Source of the DNA: Bacillota bacterium
GTDB taxonomy: Bacteria; Bacillota; Clostridia; Lachnospirales; Lachnospiraceae
Direction of reading: 5' to 3'
Length of the DNA: 54,186 bases
Assembly (NCBI GenBank): GCA_023423045.1
Contig: JAFAGA010000048.1
Location: 1 to 54,186 of the forward strand
A model generated the notes under the pieces. It saw only the letters and a program-made list of their open reading frames with translations, ran no database searches and was not told the origin of the DNA. Of this stretch, positions 1 to 8,912 are shown in pieces (the stretch's first letter is position 1; each line of letters begins with the position of its first letter). The translations under genes and the position numbers were made by a program.

Positions 1-1288
1 TAAGGCTACGAGAAGCTGTTGTTTTGCTGGTCCAACCGTGTCGTCCCGACTGATATTTGTCGTTATAGGTATCAGGTATGGTAAAGATAAAATGTAGTTT
101 ATGCCGACTATAAAGTGTCGTCTGACACTGAAGCTGTGCCTTGTTTCTTGACAATTTTAATGAGATTTCCATTTGATCAAGTATTTCACGACGCTTCGCA
201 TTATGGCTGTGCAATGTAAGGCAAAAATCACCAAGACCAGTTTGTTTAAGGCGCTTATATACAACTTCAAGAGCCGCCATTTTTTCGGATACAAATAGAA
301 CTTTTTTTCCATCAGCCATTAATTCAGCAATTATATTAGTTATAGTTTGGCTTTTGCCGGTACCAGGAGGTCCTTGCAATACAAAACTTGCTCCTCGCTT
401 AGCGAGTAATATTGCATCCTGTTGGCTTGAATCTGCGTCGACTACAGAAAAAACATCCTGCGGTTCAGGCATATCGTGGTTGTAATTGCTAATGTCAGAA
501 TGATCGATACCACTTTCGAATCCTTCCCCATTCAAAGCTCGAACTATGTGATGCCCAGTAATTTTATCAACATTTTTCTCCAAGTCACGGTACATATTTA
601 TTTTAAGAAATGAGAATAGTGACATTTGTGCAACATCATATTCAACGTGCCACTTCAGAGAAGAACAAATTTCAAGTACTTGTTCCATATAATTATGCCA
701 ATTATCGGTTTCATCAAAGTTAGGAAGTATTATACCAAAATCGTTTTGTAATTTTTGCTCTAGTGCATGGTTTATTGTTATTTCATCGTCCAATCTTGAA
801 AGTAATATTGGATCGTTTATACTCTCCTGTGACAGTGATATTGGTACAAGTATTAGGGGAGAACGCATATCTTGTCCTTCAGATCCATATTCTTTCCAAT
901 TAAGAAAGCCAAAAGCAAGATATAGTGCATTAAGTCCCTTCTCTTCGTTGAACTCCTTAGACTTTTTCATAAGGCTGCGAAGCGTCTTACAAGTTTCTTT
1001 CGGTGATTGATTTGTTTTTATACCGTTAGTAAAATTATCTGATTCAAACAGAGATCCTTGTTCCATTTCATCAATGTAAGAATTTTCAATCGGAATAGGG
1101 AATTGAATTGCTGTTTCACCTTCCGCCAACATGTTCCACAGATCCTCTGAAGACGGATTATAAATCAAAATCGAAGTTCGTGAAACACGATTACCTGGCT
1201 TCGGCAAAGCGCAGTTAATAAGTCTGTTGCGTTTACCCAGGTCAAGTAGCCGATTTTTCCAATACTCTATTTTCTGATCAACTAGCAC
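1..1288 (-). CDS. DUF4011-type superfamily I helicase, N-terminal part (runs off the window)
   Basis: The reading frame starts at a GTG (1286-1288) with AGGAGG eight bases upstream and stays open to base 2, giving about 429 residues of a longer protein. The N-terminus has the LLDLGKRNRLIN motif typical of DUF4011 proteins, and a Walker A motif, GPPGTGKS, lies near residue 305, followed by a KVLFVSEKMAAL stretch typical of COG1112 superfamily I helicases. Such proteins usually exceed 1,000 residues and often end in a nuclease domain, but that part is outside the window. The gene lies 84 bases downstream of hsdR on the same strand, so it is probably the last or a late gene of the defence locus. 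COG1112 helicases occur in several anti-phage systems (for example the Mokosh-type helicases), but which one this belongs to cannot be told from this fragment. Confidence 0.85.
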   Translation of the reverse strand, partial: MLVDQKIEYWKNRLLDLGKRNRLINCALPKPGNRVSRTSILIYNPSSEDLWNMLAEGETAIQFPIPIENSYIDEMEQGSLFESDNFTNGIKTNQSPKETCKTLRSLMKKSKEFNEEKGLNALYLAFGFLNWKEYGSEGQDMRSPLILVPISLSQESINDPILLSRLDDEITINHALEQKLQNDFGIILPNFDETDNWHNYMEQVLEICSSLKWHVEYDVAQMSLFSFLKINMYRDLEKNVDKITGHHIVRALNGEGFESGIDHSDISNYNHDMPEPQDVFSVVDADSSQQDAILLAKRGASFVLQGPPGTGKSQTITNIIAELMADGKKVLFVSEKMAALEVVYKRLKQTGLGDFCLTLHSHNAKRREILDQMEISLKLSRNKAQLQCQTTLYSRHKLHFIFTIPDTYNDKYQSGRHGWTSKTTASRSL

Positions 1289-1372
1289 GAAATTTATCCT
1301 CCTATACTACGGGTTATAATCTTTATAAATATTAATAACTATTTATTGTGATCCATAAAATAACTTATAACA

Positions 1373-4300
1373 TCAAGCAATCTCTTCTGAATTCCGTTTA
1401 ATCACTTCGACAACATTCATTATTCTCTTAGCAATACCCATATCATTTTTAAATAATGATGTAATACTTCCAACACTCCTAAATGGTTCTTGCATAAGTA
1501 ATGCGTTATCATCTACGTTACCATTAGCCACGATATAATCAATAATAAGGCGAACAAACTTGATCTGGTTTCCATTAAGCTTTTGCTCATCTAAGAACTC
1601 ACTAAATGCCTCATTTACCGCCTCTCTACTAACCCCAACAATTTTTCTGATTAGTTTACAAATAGGCGTATCGCCATATTCTTTTTCATAGTCAGCTTTT
1701 GAACCAAGTTCTTTCCAAAGTAGATTCTCTAACTCTTTTAAATCTCCGTGTGAAAGTTTCTTATTATTTCTCAATTTATAAACTGCCAATAAATCCTGAT
1801 GCTCTTTAAGGTAAAACTCAACTTTCTTCTTGTAATTGCTCAAATCATTTGTAATGTAAACCGATTCTCCGTCATGAATCATCAGTATTTCATCTGTAAA
1901 ATCTGTATAATATATCTTTTGGGATTCCTTTTCAATGAACTTAATTAAGTCTCTTAAAGCTTCACGAACAGAATCAAGCTCTAATATATTTACAGTTTCC
2001 CAAAAATCCTCTGTCAGAACTCTTTCAATCGTATACTGTTCTGCTTTTACTTGTGGAATATTATACAGCTTAGATAACTGCATCGCAGCACCAATAACTC
2101 CATTCAATGCCTTTGTAGCATCTTTGCCTTGAAGTACCGCCAGATCAAGAGTATAGATCAGATAATCAAATCTTCTTGCTAACTCATCATCACCTATTGG
2201 AGCTAATATAGGTGAAATATGCTCCTTAATTTCAGACATTTTAATAGTCTCTAAGTTATCCCACTTTTGCCTGTCTTTATATTTTTCAATGTTCCTCATA
2301 TGAAGTTTTACTCTAAAACTTTCCTCATTTAGAGATAATATACCGCTTACTAATTCATCAACTAGTTCGCTGCGATACGCCACATAATCTTCATCACTCT
2401 GGTATCTTGATTCTTGCAAGTCCCTTACTATCATAGCTTTGGCATTATATATCTTTTCACTCACTGATTCCTGGATACCTGTTTCCTGCCCTTTGGAATC
2501 GGCTCTGAAAAATTCAAAGTTATTACAAAAATCAAAGATAAGGAACTTTTCTTTATCAAATCCAACTCCAAGTAAATCCTTGCATAGTCTTGTACCTCTT
2601 CCTATCATCTGCCAGAATTTACTGTAAGATCTCACTTTTTTAAAAAATACTAGGTTCAATATCTCTGGTACATCTATTCCAGTATCAAGCATGTCTACAC
2701 TTACTGCTATCTGTGGCAACTTTTCCTTGGTACTGAAATCATCAATTAGTGAATCCACATAATTAATACTATAATCGATTTGCTTAATATAATCTGCTCC
2801 ATACTCTGGATATCTCTTGTTGAATCTCTCAACGATCGCTTTTGCATGTTTGCTGTTCTTAGCAAAAACAATTGTTTTTCCAAGTTTATCCCCGCCTTCT
2901 ACTTTCAAACCTTTCTCTATCAACAATTTTAACACATTATCAATGGTATCATTGTTAAATAGCCACTCATTAATTGCCGCACTTGATACTGAATCATCCA
3001 CTGAATCGTCATCTTCAAACGTTTCGTCAAACTGATCCTTCTCCTCCTCGGTCAAATCATTATAATGAATGCCCTCTTCCATAATCTTTGTTTTTACTTC
3101 GATCGTGGAGTAGTCAACCAAATATCCTTCTTCTACTGCTCTATCTAACTCATAAGCAAAAGTCGGCACTCCTCGTTCCAAATCAAATATGCTATATGTG
3201 TTTTTATCTATCTCATTCTTTGGTGTAGCTGTTAGTCCTAATAGATTTGCATCAAAATAATTAAAGATATCTTGATACTTCTTATAAATACTTCTATGAC
3301 TTTCATCTACAATAATCAAGTCAAAATGTGCTGGTGTAAAGAGCTTCTTCCCAAACTCACTTTTCGTTTCATCAATTGCATTCATCATAGTTGGGTATGT
3401 GGAAAAAATCATTCGCGATTGTTCAGGGGTGTCTTTACTATCTAAAAGATTGCAGCACGTTAAATTAGGCAAAAGATTTACGAAATTCTTCTTTGCCTGT
3501 TTAACTAGAGCTTTTCTATCTGCTAAAAGCAGAATATTCTTAACATAATTGTGTCGTCTTAATACATCTACAATTGAAATCGCAACTCTAGTCTTTCCGC
3601 TCCCTGTGGCTTGAACAAGTAGCATTTTTCTATGCTTATTTGATATAGATTCGCATACTGCTGTAATTGCTTCCTTCTGATATGGTCTATCAGTGATATT
3701 ATTATCTATGTCTATATTTACTAATGGTTTTAATTGTGAACGTCTATCTATAGCAAGCTGAAGCTCGTCCTTTGTGAATATTCCACTAACTCTCCTTCTT
3801 GGATAGCCTAATGTATCATCGGTATAAAACACTTCGAATCCGTTTGTGGTGAGTATAACTGGCCTTTGAAGATACTTGTTCTGTAAGCAATCGGCATATA
3901 GTTTAGCTTGCTGACTACCCACTATAGGATCTACGCTAGTTTTCTTTGCTTCAACAACTGCAAGAGGCTTTCCATCATTTCCAAACAAAACATAATCAAC
4001 ATATCCTAGCCCCGCGGCATTTGGCATACCTAACACTTCAACTTCTTCAAGACAGTCTGTTCCGATTATCCATCCTGCCTCTTTTAACTCTAAGTCTATA
4101 TATTTTTTTCTCGTCTCAGCTTCTGAAATCTTATCAATGTTAAATTGTCTGTTTCCTTTGTGTGTTAGTCTAGCTGCGCTCAAACGTTCTCTAAGTGCTT
4201 CATTCTCATTTCGGATTTCTTCCAACTTTCTGTCTTTGGCACTTAACTGCTCATACAAATCCTTAAGTTCTTCTGGTCGTTTCTTTTCTTCATTACCTTT

Positions 4301-4723
4301 ATCAAGTAATGACTCATCAAATACATCATCTTTATATACATCAGAGTAGCAATAATCAATCCATTTGCAAAACTCATGTAAATTTCTTAACGTTAATACT
4401 GCATCATCTCTTTTAATAACATTATTGGTATGTACAGCAACATTACCTAGCTTAATTATATATTTAAGCATTGTAAACATGCTTGGATCTATAATATTTC
4501 GGAAGGTCGACTCATGAATTAAGCTAGAAATATTGTCTTGGTATGGTAATTTCAGTGCATTGTCAAAAGAAAATGTCCATCTAACTGCTAACTCCAATGC
4601 TCTTCTGCTAAGAATGGCACATGTAGCCGAAGACACTAAAAGACTCTTTTCAGCTTCGATGGCTTGCTCAGCAAATGAGCTATACTGTTTATTCTGTTTT
4701 AGAAAATCAAAGTTAGTGCACAT
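1373..4723 (-). CDS. hsdR: Type I restriction endonuclease subunit R (HsdR, EcoEI-like)
   Basis: The 1,116-residue protein has the full layout of an EcoEI-type HsdR. An N-terminal DUF4145-like helical domain covers about residues 1-125 and a charged coiled coil about 150-187. The PD-(D/E)xK nuclease follows, with YVDYVLF (D243) and VVEAKK (E258, K260). The superfamily II motor has Walker A ATGSGKT (372-378), DESH (473-476) and TATP (498-501). A helical C-terminal domain binds the modification core. HsdR cuts unmodified DNA after ATP-driven translocation while attached to HsdM and HsdS, which are encoded upstream on the same strand. A GGGGG-rich ribosome binding site precedes the ATG. No key residue is missing, so the subunit looks functional. 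Confidence 0.95.
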   Translation of the reverse strand: MCTNFDFLKQNKQYSSFAEQAIEAEKSLLVSSATCAILSRRALELAVRWTFSFDNALKLPYQDNISSLIHESTFRNIIDPSMFTMLKYIIKLGNVAVHTNNVIKRDDAVLTLRNLHEFCKWIDYCYSDVYKDDVFDESLLDKGNEEKKRPEELKDLYEQLSAKDRKLEEIRNENEALRERLSAARLTHKGNRQFNIDKISEAETRKKYIDLELKEAGWIIGTDCLEEVEVLGMPNAAGLGYVDYVLFGNDGKPLAVVEAKKTSVDPIVGSQQAKLYADCLQNKYLQRPVILTTNGFEVFYTDDTLGYPRRRVSGIFTKDELQLAIDRRSQLKPLVNIDIDNNITDRPYQKEAITAVCESISNKHRKMLLVQATGSGKTRVAISIVDVLRRHNYVKNILLLADRKALVKQAKKNFVNLLPNLTCCNLLDSKDTPEQSRMIFSTYPTMMNAIDETKSEFGKKLFTPAHFDLIIVDESHRSIYKKYQDIFNYFDANLLGLTATPKNEIDKNTYSIFDLERGVPTFAYELDRAVEEGYLVDYSTIEVKTKIMEEGIHYNDLTEEEKDQFDETFEDDDSVDDSVSSAAINEWLFNNDTIDNVLKLLIEKGLKVEGGDKLGKTIVFAKNSKHAKAIVERFNKRYPEYGADYIKQIDYSINYVDSLIDDFSTKEKLPQIAVSVDMLDTGIDVPEILNLVFFKKVRSYSKFWQMIGRGTRLCKDLLGVGFDKEKFLIFDFCNNFEFFRADSKGQETGIQESVSEKIYNAKAMIVRDLQESRYQSDEDYVAYRSELVDELVSGILSLNEESFRVKLHMRNIEKYKDRQKWDNLETIKMSEIKEHISPILAPIGDDELARRFDYLIYTLDLAVLQGKDATKALNGVIGAAMQLSKLYNIPQVKAEQYTIERVLTEDFWETVNILELDSVREALRDLIKFIEKESQKIYYTDFTDEILMIHDGESVYITNDLSNYKKKVEFYLKEHQDLLAVYKLRNNKKLSHGDLKELENLLWKELGSKADYEKEYGDTPICKLIRKIVGVSREAVNEAFSEFLDEQKLNGNQIKFVRLIIDYIVANGNVDDNALLMQEPFRSVGSITSLFKNDMGIAKRIMNVVEVIKRNSEEIA

Positions 4724-4758
4724 GATTACATCCCCCTGCCCCTTTATATTATATTATC

Positions 4759-5528
4759 CTAATAATGAGATTTTCTTTCTTTAGATAATTCTTCTTGCAC
4801 CTTTTTCCGAAGTTTATATTCTTCACTTTGCGTATATGTGTGGTTAATACCTGTTTTTGCTATTGGTGAGAAGTAAAAACCATAGTTTTTAATTATAGGA
4901 CAATAATCTGAAGTAACTGCACACGCAACAGTATTACTATTCTTCCCTTTTTTGTCCCCTAGTCGCAATCTAACCTCTCTGAGAGATAACTTCTGGAACC
5001 CCTTTTCGAAAAACAAAAAATTCACACTTTTACCTTTTGCATGAGAACTATATGCTAAACAATCTGGTTTTCATCCGATATTCTGTCAATAATCTTTTTA
5101 TCACTGACTGATATTTCTTGATAATTTTCAATTTTATCTAAAATTTCCTTAAATCCCAGTTCGATACCATCAACAATAATTAAAGGTTCTCGATCATATA
5201 TTGTTGGAAAGGTACTTGTTGCATCATCATAAGCCCAAAATGTTAATAAATCATTCCCTGAATTATGCTTTTTTACTTCCGCTTGAGCAGTTCCTATGCT
5301 ATCAGCCCAATAAGAAATTCTTTCATTTTGAAATAACTTAGAATATCTTCCAACACCTTCATTCAATCGTAAATTTCCACTATGCAATTCACTTATTGTT
5401 TTTCCATAAAAGGTGTCTTCAAATTTAATACATCTAAAGAAGTTGAACTCCTTAGTCATATAGATTGGTAGTTCCTTATGTTTATAAACATTAGTCAAGC
5501 ATGAATGATTACTAAATAATTTACTCAT
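4759..5528 (-). pseudogene. RES-like domain protein inside the RM operon, split by a frameshift
   Basis: Two abutting frames read as one protein. The first (5055-5528) starts at an ATG with AAGGAG upstream and ends DENQIV-stop. The second runs from a stop near 5074 to 4759 and begins PDCLAYSSHAKGKSVNFLFF. Adding one base in the A run at 5068-5071 joins them into about 256 residues. The first half shows the spacing of a RES fold: an early FFRC, then RLNEGVGRYS and SYWADSIGTAQAEV (compare the R, RfNp-G and YxAxs-xtAxxEv motifs). RES proteins are NAD+-degrading toxins usually paired with an Xre antitoxin; none is present here. It lies between hsdS and hsdR with short gaps, so it is a passenger or accessory gene of the RM operon. 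The family call is an inference from motif spacing. The frameshift could be a real mutation or a sequencing error. Confidence 0.6.
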
Positions 5529-5562
5529 ATCTTTATCACTCCTTGGCTGATTTTCTATAAGT

Positions 5563-6777
5563 TTATCCAAAATATTTTTGCATTAACGAATCAAATAGTA
5601 ACTGGGTTTCATTTAATGATTTCTGCACTTCAGCTTTCAATTTATCGATGATTTGGACGAAATCTATGAACTTATTCTGCATATCTTTAGGAGGACAAAT
5701 AATCGGAAAATCTTCAATATGATTTTTGTTCAACTGTCTTTTATCAATTCCGCCAACACATACGCTTCTTATATATCCTAGATATTCTTTTGATACCAAT
5801 ATCTTCAAGATGAATTTATTATTAACATCAGGTTTAAGTCTTATAAAGTAAACATGCCCATTCACATTTGCTGCATCATCCTCTCCAAGGTATAGAGCAG
5901 CACGCCCAAGAGAACTATTTTCTGTATTGATTCTGCCTGTTTTTGTCATTAAGATATCTCCATGCTTAAGACTACTTCGTTTCATACTTTGATGTGTATC
6001 TTCGTCAATAAAAGCAACATCATCCATTTCTAATCGATCTTTCCAAACGTTTTGACTTCTAAAGAAAGTTATTCCTTTATCAACGTAAACTTGTTCTCCA
6101 CCTTTTGGTGTGTTACCACTATTAATTTGAACTGACAAATCGCCTAATTTACACATTTTCCAATTCATAGTGTTTTCAACAGAATCCCCAAACATTTCGA
6201 CAAATCGGGATTTGATGAGTTCATCTAAAGCGGTTAATTGGTCTTTTCTCTTGCCTAAAATCTTTTCAAGCCTTCCTAATATAGAAACAATCTTGCTTTG
6301 TTCCTCCATGCTTGGTAATTCAAGCTCTATTCTTTTAGCCGTTTGTATTGTAAAAGTACCGACAGTAGTTCCACTTGAGTTCTTCTGAATCTGTTCTTTT
6401 ATTGCTCTAGACTTAAAGGCTTTCACAACATATTCAGATATTACTCTGTCCTTTACTTTTTGACGAAACCATAAAATATTTCCATCTTTAAAATAGAATT
6501 CTTCATTATCCTTGACTATATAGCACACACCTAATGTTCCTACTCCCGTCACCATAATGTCACCAGTTTTAGGCTTTCCATATTTTTCTGTGTACTCTTG
6601 ATATAATTCTTCATCAATAAATAATTCATTATCAACACAACCATCAGCAGCAAGTTTAGCAATCTCCCTAGCTCTATAAAAAGGTATACCACTGTCTCGC
6701 CATTCAGATTGAAAAACTCGTTTACTCGAGCCTATGTCAAATAATTGTTCTAGATACACTTTTTCTCTCATAATCAT
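5563..6777 (-). CDS. hsdS: Type I restriction-modification specificity subunit S (HsdS)
   Basis: The protein of about 404 residues has two target recognition domains separated by a conserved helical spacer. The first spans about residues 1-145; the spacer follows (LELPSMEEQSKIVSILGRLE, then KRKDQLTALDELIKSRF); the second spans about 200-355; the C-terminal repeat of the spacer ends in LFDSLMQKYFG. This pseudo-symmetric plan is that of HsdS, which fixes the bipartite DNA site recognised by the HsdM2-HsdS1 methyltransferase and by the R-containing complex. Two start codons are possible: ATG at 6777, or ATG at 6771, which lies at a better distance from the weak TAGGG site. That site is part of a 21-bp repeat also found after hsdM. 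No inverted second hsdS copy or dedicated recombinase is seen in the window. Confidence 0.93.
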   Translation of the reverse strand: MIMREKVYLEQLFDIGSSKRVFQSEWRDSGIPFYRAREIAKLAADGCVDNELFIDEELYQEYTEKYGKPKTGDIMVTGVGTLGVCYIVKDNEEFYFKDGNILWFRQKVKDRVISEYVVKAFKSRAIKEQIQKNSSGTTVGTFTIQTAKRIELELPSMEEQSKIVSILGRLEKILGKRKDQLTALDELIKSRFVEMFGDSVENTMNWKMCKLGDLSVQINSGNTPKGGEQVYVDKGITFFRSQNVWKDRLEMDDVAFIDEDTHQSMKRSSLKHGDILMTKTGRINTENSSLGRAALYLGEDDAANVNGHVYFIRLKPDVNNKFILKILVSKEYLGYIRSVCVGGIDKRQLNKNHIEDFPIICPPKDMQNKFIDFVQIIDKLKAEVQKSLNETQLLFDSLMQKYFG

Positions 6778-6794
6778 CCCTACAAATCTAAATT
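6774..6794. repeat. 21-bp direct repeat, copy 1 (hsdS side of the DUF1643 gene)
   Basis: The 21 bases here are identical to those at 7326-7346. Read on the coding strand they hold the TAG stop of the DUF1643 gene and a GTAGGGATGA stretch that serves as the ribosome binding site for hsdS. The repeats bracket the DUF1643 gene exactly, with a unit distance of 552 bases. Confidence 0.9.
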
Positions 6795-7321
6795 TTCTTC
6801 TTTATTTTTTCAATATAAGTATTCATATCAAATTCTTCAAAACTCATATTATTATATGCAAGTCGTGTCGGGTGATGTGGATGTCCTTTATTCGTTTTTG
6901 AAAGACATATCCACTTTGCTTTTTTCTTTAATACAACTTTATTGATTGCTTCTAAAGCATTAATAAAAAACTCTCTATCTTCTATATGTGTACCCCAAGC
7001 TGCAATAACTTCCATACCTTCAATAATTCTTTGTTCAATATAGTTCACATTATCTGTCACTATCTTTTCTTGTAATGTATTGGGAAAATCTTTATCAATC
7101 TTTGTTGCTCTAAACGGATAAATATTAAACATTAAATACCCATCACATTTTCTTAATTCTGCTATATTCTCAACAATACTAATTGTATTGTCATTCTTCT
7201 CCGCTGTTGCTATACTAGGATTAATGCCAAAGACACATAATGGATTTTTATTGTATTTTCCTAATACATAGCGAACCGTATTGTCTTCGTTTGTGATATA
7301 TTCTTCTTTTCTATTTTCCAT
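6788..7321 (-). CDS. DUF1643 family protein between hsdM and hsdS
   Basis: The 177-residue protein carries the DUF1643 signature: CVFGINPSIA near residues 30-39, a Dxx-T-type motif (KNDNTIS), FNIYPFRAT near 65-73, an AAWG motif near 108 and KGHPHHPTRL near 145. The biochemical role of DUF1643 proteins is not established; members are often found in mobile elements and near DNA-modification genes. Here the gene is transcribed in the RM operon, 57 bases after hsdM and 10 before hsdS. The 21-bp direct repeats at both ends indicate that it was inserted into an older hsdM-hsdS junction in a way that rebuilt the ribosome binding site for hsdS. The frame is intact. Confidence 0.88.
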   Translation of the reverse strand: MENRKEEYITNEDNTVRYVLGKYNKNPLCVFGINPSIATAEKNDNTISIVENIAELRKCDGYLMFNIYPFRATKIDKDFPNTLQEKIVTDNVNYIEQRIIEGMEVIAAWGTHIEDREFFINALEAINKVVLKKKAKWICLSKTNKGHPHHPTRLAYNNMSFEEFDMNTYIEKIKKKI

Positions 7322-7325
7322 CTAT

Positions 7326-7346
7326 TCATCCCTACAAATCTAAATT
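7326..7346. repeat. 21-bp direct repeat, copy 2 (hsdM side of the DUF1643 gene)
   Basis: Identical to 6774-6794. It follows the hsdM stop by about 32 bases and supplies the Shine-Dalgarno-like GTAGGGATGA ahead of the DUF1643 start at 7321. Confidence 0.9.
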
Positions 7347-7378
7347 GTTACCTTAAGTAGATTCTTTCTCAAATTTAT

Positions 7379-8839
7379 TTAATCATCCAGCATTGTCTCT
7401 AATTCTATTAATGACTGTTGAATTTCATCTTCCAAATCTTTTACCCTTTGGAGAATAACGGTAGGATTATCATACTGTATTGTCTTATATTCAACTTCTT
7501 TATACTTATTAATTGATAAATCATAATCATTGCTCTCGATTTCATTAAGTCCCACTAAGAAGCTCTGCTCTGATCGTTTTCTATCATATTCATTTGCCAA
7601 ATTGCTAAATCTATTAATAATGTCATTAATATCATTTGCCTCTACAGGCTGTCTCTTATCATCCAGACTGAACCCGTCAGCTTTCATATCATAAAACCAT
7701 ACTTTATCAGTTCCACCAGCTCCTGTTTTTGTAAACAGCAATATAGCTGTTGATACTCCTGCATATGGTTTAAATACTCCACTTGGCATTGAAATTACTG
7801 CATCCAGCTTATTGTTCTCAATAATTTCCTTGCGAATGTCTTTGTGTGCGTTACTACTTCCGAACAGAACTCCATCTGGTACAATGACTGCTGCTCTGCC
7901 ACCGATTTTTAGTGTTCTCAAGAACAAAGCCAGGAATAAAAGTTCTGTCTTCTTTGTCTTTGTAACCTTAAGTAAATCTGCTGCAACTCCTTCATAATCC
8001 AAACTACCTTTAAATGGAGGATTTGCTAATACTAATGTGTACTTTTCTCTATCAGTATTTCCTTCAGATAAACTATCTTTATATGTGATATTCGGATTGT
8101 CCACACCATGAAGCATCATGTTCATTGCTCCTATACGTAGCATTGTTCTATCCATATCAAATCCAGAAAACATCTTATTATTAAAATGCTGTCTTAATCC
8201 TGCATTAAGAAATAAATCAGCATGATTTTCTCGAAGATAAGCCTGTGATTCCACTAAGAAACCCGCACTTCCCATTGCTGGATCTACAATTACATCACTT
8301 GGTGTTGGTTTCATTAAAGCCACCATCATCCTAATAATATGTCTTGGCGTTCTAAACTGACCATTTGTACCACTTGTAGATACCTTATTCAAAAGGTACT
8401 CATATAGATCACCTTTACTATCTGCTTCAGATAAGTCAAGCGAATCTATTCCATCAACTATTTTGGATAACATAGCAGGTGTCGGGATCTTGAAAATTGC
8501 ATCACCCATATATTTTGCATATGCCGAATCTCCATCTTGGTGTAGACTTTTTATGAAGGGAAATATACCATTTAATACAACATTATACATTTCCTCAGCT
8601 GATCCTAAATTCTTAAATTTACTCCATCTATATATCGTACAATTTTCTGGAAACATGCTTGTATAAGGAACTCCTAAAAAGCTAGCTTCTGTTTCCTTTG
8701 TAGTCTCGATATCATCTAATTGCTTTATAAATATTAGATATGTAAACTGTTCGATGACTTCCAGTGGATTTGCAATACCACCCGTCCAAAAAATCTCCCA
8801 AATCTTATCAACTTTGCTTCTTAGATCTCCAGTTAACAT
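7379..8839 (-). CDS. hsdM: Type I restriction-modification methyltransferase subunit M (HsdM)
   Basis: The 486-residue protein is an N6-adenine methyltransferase of the HsdM family. It has an N-terminal helical domain (about residues 1-150), then GQFRTPRHI (160-168), the SAM-binding motif DPAMGSAGF (186-194) and the catalytic NPPF (273-276). The C-terminal end is helical and predicted to contact HsdS. With HsdS it methylates the host copy of the recognition site. It is the first gene of the operon hsdM - DUF1643 - hsdS - RES-like - hsdR - DUF4011 helicase. The ATG has AAGGAG at a good distance, and a TATAAT-like -10 and a 14-bp palindrome lie just upstream. All catalytic motifs are present. 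Confidence 0.96.
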   Translation of the reverse strand: MLTGDLRSKVDKIWEIFWTGGIANPLEVIEQFTYLIFIKQLDDIETTKETEASFLGVPYTSMFPENCTIYRWSKFKNLGSAEEMYNVVLNGIFPFIKSLHQDGDSAYAKYMGDAIFKIPTPAMLSKIVDGIDSLDLSEADSKGDLYEYLLNKVSTSGTNGQFRTPRHIIRMMVALMKPTPSDVIVDPAMGSAGFLVESQAYLRENHADLFLNAGLRQHFNNKMFSGFDMDRTMLRIGAMNMMLHGVDNPNITYKDSLSEGNTDREKYTLVLANPPFKGSLDYEGVAADLLKVTKTKKTELLFLALFLRTLKIGGRAAVIVPDGVLFGSSNAHKDIRKEIIENNKLDAVISMPSGVFKPYAGVSTAILLFTKTGAGGTDKVWFYDMKADGFSLDDKRQPVEANDINDIINRFSNLANEYDRKRSEQSFLVGLNEIESNDYDLSINKYKEVEYKTIQYDNPTVILQRVKDLEDEIQQSLIELETMLDD

Positions 8840-8870
8840 GTCTTATTTCTCCTTTTTTGTTCTAAAATCC

Positions 8871-8912
8871 ATTATATCAAATTTAATTTTACAATTCTAC
8901 AAAATTTTGTAA
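8871..8912 (-). promoter_or_regulatory. Probable hsdM promoter -10 and upstream palindrome
   Basis: On the minus strand a perfect TATAAT (8871-8876) lies 31 bases before the hsdM start. A perfect 14-bp palindrome, TACAAAATTTTGTA (8899-8912), sits where a -35 region or operator would be. No good -35 hexamer is visible at 16-18 bp, so the promoter may depend on an activator, or the palindrome may bind a repressor. No C-protein gene was found nearby. Confidence 0.45.
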
